Source of the DNA: a virus | Direction: 5' to 3' (one strand) | DNA length: 25,496 nt | Virus record (IMG/VR): IMGVR_UViG_3300036770_001869 | Location: 1 to 25,496 of that record | Part shown: one piece after another, positions 22,969-25,496 of the stretch | Numbering within the stretch: the stretch's first letter is position 1 | How the letters are laid out: every line of letters begins with the position of its first letter | Notes under the pieces: generated by a model | What the model was told of the DNA's origin: nothing | Databases searched by the model: none | What the model saw: only the letters and a program-made list of their open reading frames with translations | Program-made: the position numbers and the translations under genes

Positions 22969-23343
22969 TTACTCCGCATCCGGTATCGCCTTACGGTATA
23001 GTTCTAACAGTTGCCGTTTTTCTTCAGCATTTAGTTTTGAGGTGTCCATTTTCGGCCCTGTTTGCAAGTCGCCTTTTAGATCTATCGTTTGTTTGCTCAA
23101 GCCGTACCCGCGTTCTAGTAGCAGCTTTGCGGCTTGTATGTTGCCTTTGGCTGCTTGAGCCAGTAGGCTGCGTATAATCGCTTCGGCAGCGGTGATCTGC
23201 TCACCGTTTACTTCCTTTTCCTGCCCTAAAACGTTGGCTAGTATCTCGTCAAGGTGCGGTAGCTTGCGAGGCCTGCCGTTTGGGTTGCCGCTTACGCCTT
23301 TTGGAAATGGTTTATTATTAGGTATTGGATTCTTTTTTGCCAT
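22969..23343 (-). CDS. Putative small terminase subunit, DUF5681-type
   Basis: A 124-residue protein. The start ATG at 23341-23343 is preferred; a TTG at 23403 would add 20 basic residues but overlaps the ParB-like gene and has no special support. Residues 10-26 (KPFPKGVSGNPNGRPRK) match the DUF5681 motif 'G..GNP.GRP', usual at the N-terminus of phage small terminase-like proteins. A helical segment follows (AAEAIIRSLLAQAAKGNIQAA, then LLERGYGLSKQ), and the C-terminus is charged. Such proteins bind the packaging site. It sits between a ParB-like gene and terL, the classic arrangement, which is the stronger argument for the terminase role. Confidence 0.75.
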   Translation of the reverse strand: MAKKNPIPNNKPFPKGVSGNPNGRPRKLPHLDEILANVLGQEKEVNGEQITAAEAIIRSLLAQAAKGNIQAAKLLLERGYGLSKQTIDLKGDLQTGPKMDTSKLNAEEKRQLLELYRKAIPDAE

Positions 23344-23365
23344 AAATCGGCTGTTTTTTGGCTGC

Positions 23366-23911
23366 TTACGCCTCAAATTCGTTGTTACAATGCGGACAAA
23401 CAATCATTTCAGACTCTTTGTTTTGTTCGCTTTTCTCCGCTTCCTTTTCCTCCTCTCCTGATCTACCTACGTGCGGTATCTGCATCCCCCAGTCCTGCAA
23501 CTCCTCCACATCCCACTCATTTGCGAGTGCTTCCCAATCCCACTCCCCAAAGGGTATGTTATCTGCTATAATAAAGCGCTTTTGCTGAGCGGGTGTAAGC
23601 TCGGTGCAGTCCACGACCGGCACACCTTTTGCGAAGTAGCCTAGCAATGTTTCCATCTCAGCCGCCTGCACTTTGTGCCTCTTCTCAAAGTCTGCATCAC
23701 CTATTTCCGACTGTATGTCAAGCATGGCCCGGAGCCGCTGGTTGCCACCAAGAGCAACGTATCCATCGCCATCGCATGTCACCGCAATAGGGCGTTTTTC
23801 AAGCATTTGCGGAAACTCAATAAGGCTAGCCTTCAGCTTCTTAAACTGCTCATCGCGTATGATGCGCGGGTTGGCCGGGTTAGGTTTTATTTTGTTTAGT
23901 TTCAGTTGCAT
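23366..23911 (-). CDS. ParB/Spo0J-like nuclease-domain protein with zinc ribbon end
   Basis: A 181-residue protein. Residues 1-70 resemble the ParB N-terminal domain: LNKIKPNPANPRIIRDEQFK, LIEFPQMLEKRPIAV, then GGNQRLRAM, the equivalent of the 'G.RR..A' box. The middle (FAKGVPVVDCTELTPAQQKRFIIADNIPFGEWDWE) is typical of the phage ParB-like family found next to terminase genes. The C-terminus has CPHCNNEF, half of a zinc ribbon with only one CxxC, so it may dimerise or end in an incomplete site. It may be a DNA-binding or nicking factor helping packaging, but the role is not established. The gene starts just after a hairpin with a T5 tract. Confidence 0.75.
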   Translation of the reverse strand: MQLKLNKIKPNPANPRIIRDEQFKKLKASLIEFPQMLEKRPIAVTCDGDGYVALGGNQRLRAMLDIQSEIGDADFEKRHKVQAAEMETLLGYFAKGVPVVDCTELTPAQQKRFIIADNIPFGEWDWEALANEWDVEELQDWGMQIPHVGRSGEEEKEAEKSEQNKESEMIVCPHCNNEFEA

Positions 23912-23925
23912 AGTTTAAGTCTTTT

Positions 23926-23957
23926 AAAAAGGGTAGCGATTTTACAACGGCTGACCC
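23926..23957 (-). terminator. Terminator-like hairpin before the ParB-like gene
   Basis: Stem GGGT-AGC/GCT-ACCC with one bulged base (23931-23937 with 23950-23957), a 12-base loop (CGTTGTAAAATC) and then T5. It is only 15 bases before the ParB-like ATG at 23911 and no promoter is visible between, so it could also be an attenuator or leader structure. Confidence 0.55.
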
Positions 23958-24014
23958 TGCGACAATCATCTCATATTAGGTTCTTTTATTTCTTGTATTC
24001 TGCTTTCCAAAATA

Positions 24015-24039
24015 GGGTGCAACCATTGCAGCTGCACCC
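24015..24039 (-). other. Hairpin after tRNA-like element 1
   Basis: Perfect 7-bp stem GGGTGCA/TGCACCC with loop GCTGCAATGGT on the minus strand, followed by TATTTTGG. The loop is nearly identical to the loop of the hairpin at 24292-24316 (GCTGCAATAGT) although the stems differ completely. It may end the tRNA-like transcript weakly or mark a processing site. Confidence 0.65.
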
Positions 24040-24065
24040 CTAAGAAAAAAAACTGTTGATCGTAC

Positions 24066-24158
24066 GCTGAGGCGCGGGAATCGAACCCGCTTTGCCTGCT
24101 TCTGTTTACTGTCGGACCCCGCGAGCATCCTAACAAGCAAAGAATCCAGTCACCTCAA
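24066..24158 (-). tRNA. tRNA-like element 1, unusual structure
   Basis: A canonical T-arm is present: GCGGG-TTCGATT-CCCGC (24090-24074 on the minus strand). An acceptor stem can be formed by TTGAGGT (24158-24152) with GCCTCAG (24073-24067), 7 bp including two G-U pairs. Between them there is no normal D-arm or 7-base anticodon loop. Instead TTTGCTTG pairs with CAGGCAAA (8 bp) flush against the T-stem, enclosing about 35 bases. This plan, acceptor, unpaired D-like segment (GACTGGATT), long helix, T-arm, is that of the tRNA-like domain of tmRNA, but the total of 93 bases is far too short for a tag-encoding tmRNA. No anticodon can be assigned, and CCA is not encoded. It may be a degenerate tRNA, a tRNA fragment at an attachment site, or a tRNA mimic. 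Confidence 0.5.
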
Positions 24159-24159
24159 A

Positions 24160-24187
24160 TGGCCTTTTTGCTGCACCGGGTAGGCCA
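24160..24187 (-). other. Spacer hairpin between tRNA-like elements
   Basis: A 6-bp stem TGGCCT/AGGCCA with a 16-base loop containing GGTGCAGC. It fills the 40-base space between the 3' end of element 2 and the 5' end of element 1 and may guide their separation. There is no T-tract of useful length. Confidence 0.4.
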
Positions 24188-24198
24188 ACCCTAGTACG

Positions 24199-24282
24199 TC
24201 AAAGGCGCTGGAATCGAACCAACCAGCGGGTTGAAAAATACTTCTCAGTGTGAGAGATAAACCGCTGAACCGTTACCCTGAT
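24199..24282 (-). tRNA. tRNA-like element 2, unusual structure
   Basis: T-arm GTTGG-TTCGATT-CCAGC (24223-24207, with one G-U pair) followed by GCCTTTG and an A in the discriminator position. The 5' part TCAGGG (24281-24276) can pair with the acceptor strand with one bulge. A D-loop-like stretch (GGTTCAGCGGTTTA) is present but no D-stem forms well. CAGCGG pairs with CCGCTG (24267-24262 with 24229-24224) directly beside the T-stem, enclosing a small TCTCA-CAC-TGAGA hairpin. The layout thus repeats that of element 1. A Val-like loop CTCACAC can be read only with a mismatched stem, so I assign no anticodon. It is either a degraded tRNA or the same class of tRNA-like RNA as element 1. Confidence 0.45.
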
Positions 24283-24286
24283 ATTT

Positions 24287-24316
24287 AAAAACTAGGCAAC
24301 TATTGCAGCTGCCTAG
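24287..24316 (-). terminator. Hairpin with T5 before tRNA-like element 2
   Basis: Perfect 7-bp stem CTAGGCA/TGCCTAG (24292-24298 with 24310-24316), loop GCTGCAATAGT, followed on the minus strand by T5 (24291-24287). It meets the definition of an intrinsic terminator, although G/C content of the stem is moderate. It lies only 5 bases before element 2, which then needs another promoter or is released by processing. Confidence 0.65.
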
Positions 24317-24334
24317 AAAAAACCCATTTCACAT

Positions 24335-24428
24335 GTTATCGGTTATTGTTCCAGCGCTCTTTTGCGCTGCTTTGTGTGTGTGCTGCTTTTGTGAGCCGGG
24401 CGACTGTTGCAGCAGCCCGGCCGATAAC
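24335..24428 (-). ncRNA. Candidate three-way-junction structured RNA
   Basis: Three helices nest in 94 bases. P1 is GTTATCGG/CCGATAAC (24335-24342 with 24421-24428, 8 bp). Inside it, P2 is CCGGGC/GCCCGG (24396-24401 with 24415-24420) with a loop holding GCTGCAACAGT, and P3 is CAGCGC/GCGCTG (24352-24357 with 24364-24369) with a 6-base A-rich loop. P1 and P2 abut and can stack coaxially. The element starts 15 bases after the stop at 24443. Function is unknown; it could be a cleavage-stabilised 3' UTR, a regulatory RNA or a decoy. Helices are seen directly, the fold as a whole is a hypothesis. Confidence 0.45.
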
Positions 24429-24442
24429 CACTTTACCACTTT

Positions 24443-24634
24443 TTAACGTTGTCTATACATCACTACTTGCTGTGCTATACCAATCGGTCCTACCTCCTCT
24501 ATCGCTCCCTGCTCTACTAGCTTGCAAAAATGCTGCTCAGCCTGCACCATTGTCTTCCTCTCTTTTGTTGTACTGTTCTCGGCAATCCACCTGCGGCAAA
24601 ACTCCGTTCGTGTAAACCGCTTACTTGTTTCCAT
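24443..24634 (-). CDS. Small basic protein, possible winged-helix
   Basis: A 63-residue protein overlapping the end of the endolysin gene by 14 bases. The N-terminal half is basic (SKRFTRTEFCRRWIAENSTT), the second half is QAEQHFCKLVEQGAIEEVGP, with the hydrophobic spacing of a helix followed by a wing-like beta turn. Small DNA-binding proteins with such a 'L.E.G.I' end are common in phages, but no motif is decisive. It is the last gene before the noncoding locus. Confidence 0.55.
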   Translation of the reverse strand: METSKRFTRTEFCRRWIAENSTTKERKTMVQAEQHFCKLVEQGAIEEVGPIGIAQQVVMYRQR

Positions 24635-25073
24635 ATCGCACAGGTATAAATACTGTTTGGCCGTTCCTTTTTATAGCTCTTAGTGCCTGCTTACGGTTGT
24701 TGCCTTTGTTAAAGCTGATATGTATCCAGGTATCAAACTCTTGAATACATTGGTCAAACTCTATGCCAAGAGCCAATATAAACCTGAATAGCTGCTCAGT
24801 TTTTATGCCCTTAACCTGTATGTCGGCTGCCTGTCCTTGCAAGTGCTGACTAGTACGACTGCCTCCAACCGCTTTGTTAAGAAGGTTAGATCGATAACCA
24901 GAGGTTACCATAACAGGTCTACCAGCAGCATCCCTAATAGGATCTAGTACATAAATACATAGATCTGTCAAGTTTTCTATCTGGGCGTCATTCGGAACGT
25001 TTAGAATATTCCGTAACTCAGCCGTTCGGCTGCGCGTCATTTCATCTAAGGTAAAATACTTACTCAGTTTCAT
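24621..25073 (-). CDS. M15 family peptidase, probable endolysin
   Basis: A 150-residue protein matching the M15A D-Ala-D-Ala carboxypeptidase-like family, typically 120-160 residues. It has an early YFTLDEMTRSRTA segment, the conserved SGYRS (58-62), the zinc-binding SxHxxGxAxD box SQHLQGQAAD (His77, Asp84), and the WIHIS motif with the third ligand His118. These enzymes cut peptide cross-links of peptidoglycan with a zinc ion. No signal peptide is present, so release needs a holin, likely the one at 1160-1585. A possible TACATTTG box lies at 25078-25085, but too near the ATG to be a convincing promoter. Confidence 0.9.
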   Translation of the reverse strand: MKLSKYFTLDEMTRSRTAELRNILNVPNDAQIENLTDLCIYVLDPIRDAAGRPVMVTSGYRSNLLNKAVGGSRTSQHLQGQAADIQVKGIKTEQLFRFILALGIEFDQCIQEFDTWIHISFNKGNNRKQALRAIKRNGQTVFIPVRYGNK

Positions 25074-25087
25074 ACTGCAAATGTAAG

Positions 25088-25496
25088 TTAATTTTCCGAA
25101 AGAATTTTAAAAATCTTTTCTTTAGGATCTTTCCACCCTTCAGGTTTCATTACTTTGTTCAAGGGCTTACCAGGGTACAGTACTCCGTTCTGTCCATTGA
25201 TGATGGGTTTGCCATCCGTGCCCAACTTTGCCATGTTGCTTTCGTGTACTGCGTCGAAAATAGCTTCTATTTTATCCTGCAGGCCATGTTTAAATATTGC
25301 AATGCAAATATCTTTTAATACACTGCCTAGTAATGCTTCGCACATTGTCGTTCCCGTAAAAAACTCTTTTTCCGTATCTTCATTACAATAAAGCGTATTA
25401 CTATAAGTAAGTCGGTGATGAGTAATATAGTCAACTGGGTATTTATCTACATTTTTATACCTACCTTTTAAAGCCTGCAGCATTTCGTATGGGTAA
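25088..25496 (-). CDS. Unknown protein, 5' end cut by window edge
   Basis: An ATG at 25481-25483 opens 131 codons ending at 25088, but the frame stays open upstream to the edge (YPYE before the Met), so the true start probably lies outside the window. The visible part is soluble and mixed, with helical VLKDICIAIFKHGLQDKIEA and IFDAVHESNMAKLG segments, a Gly/Asn-rich turn region (TDGKPIINGQNGVLYPGKPL) and a Lys-rich end. No family is recognised. It lies directly upstream of the endolysin, 14 bases apart, and probably shares its transcript. Confidence 0.65.
   Translation of the reverse strand, partial: YPYEMLQALKGRYKNVDKYPVDYITHHRLTYSNTLYCNEDTEKEFFTGTTMCEALLGSVLKDICIAIFKHGLQDKIEAIFDAVHESNMAKLGTDGKPIINGQNGVLYPGKPLNKVMKPEGWKDPKEKIFKILSEN

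Larger units (their letters stand above)
23912..24442 (-). other. Noncoding locus with tRNA-like elements and hairpins
   Basis: About 530 bases without a credible protein gene on either strand. Going with transcription it holds a three-way-junction candidate (24428-24335), a terminator hairpin (24316-24287), tRNA-like element 2 (24282-24199), a hairpin (24187-24160), tRNA-like element 1 (24158-24066), a hairpin (24039-24015) and a terminator-like hairpin (23957-23926). The hairpin-RNA-hairpin order suggests a processed or insulated set of small RNAs. No TAnnTTTG promoter box was found inside it. Confidence 0.6.

Noticed and set aside
22969-23403. TTG start at 23403 for the small terminase
   Set aside because: It overlaps the ParB-like gene by 38 bases; the ATG at 23343 has an A-rich leader and gives the usual DUF5681 N-terminus.
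24066-24090. tRNA 3' end as a phage attachment site
   Set aside because: A T-arm and acceptor end could be attP-like, but no integrase gene is present here and two such elements lie side by side, so there is no support for integration.
25078-25085. TACATTTG box before the endolysin gene
   Set aside because: Only 4 bases separate it from the ATG at 25073, and there is no clear -33 element; it would give a leaderless transcript.

Overview
The window is a stretch of a tailed double-stranded DNA bacteriophage genome (Caudoviricetes, long-tailed). The host is very probably a member of the Bacteroidota. Two signals point there: three intergenic promoters match the Bacteroidota primary sigma pattern (TAnnTTTG near -7, seen as CAAAnnTA on the + strand), and most starts are preceded by A-rich sequence rather than a Shine-Dalgarno box. 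All convincing genes lie on the minus strand, so transcription runs from the right edge to the left edge. No integrase, lysogeny repressor or transposase is visible.

Layout in transcription order. (1) 25496-24443: an unknown gene cut by the right edge, an M15 peptidase (endolysin candidate) and a small basic protein. (2) 24442-23912: about 530 bases without a gene, holding two unusual tRNA-like elements, several stable hairpins and a candidate three-way-junction RNA. (3) 23911-21568: ParB-like protein, small terminase, large terminase. (4) 21468-20008: its own promoter, an adenine methyltransferase with a DUF4942-like C-terminal half, and a terminator. (5) 19878-10457: tail operon with an unknown protein, a tail assembly chaperone with a -1 frameshift extension, an EF-hand-like small protein, tail completion proteins, two large tail or baseplate proteins, the tape measure protein and a terminator. 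(6) 10270-7023: two more promoters and a set of small accessory genes, including a PD-(D/E)XK exonuclease, a SPOR-like membrane protein and a small gene readable only through a frameshift at nine A's. (7) 6951-1586: head genes in the order ClpP-like protease/scaffold, possible decoration protein, major capsid protein, tail-tube-like protein, small protein, portal, connector. (8) 1585-1: holin, a putative baseplate or fibre attachment protein, a collagen-like protein and an exported fibre-like protein cut by the left edge.

The genes together make up most of a virion assembly programme: packaging, capsid maturation, tail building and lysis. The module order is unusual, because the tail operon lies between the terminase and the head genes, and the portal follows the capsid gene. 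The features most worth a second look are the two homopolymer frameshift genes (T9 and A9), the noncoding locus at 23.9-24.4 kb, a family of hairpins sharing a loop motif, and promoters carrying tandem ATTTTTAAAA blocks.
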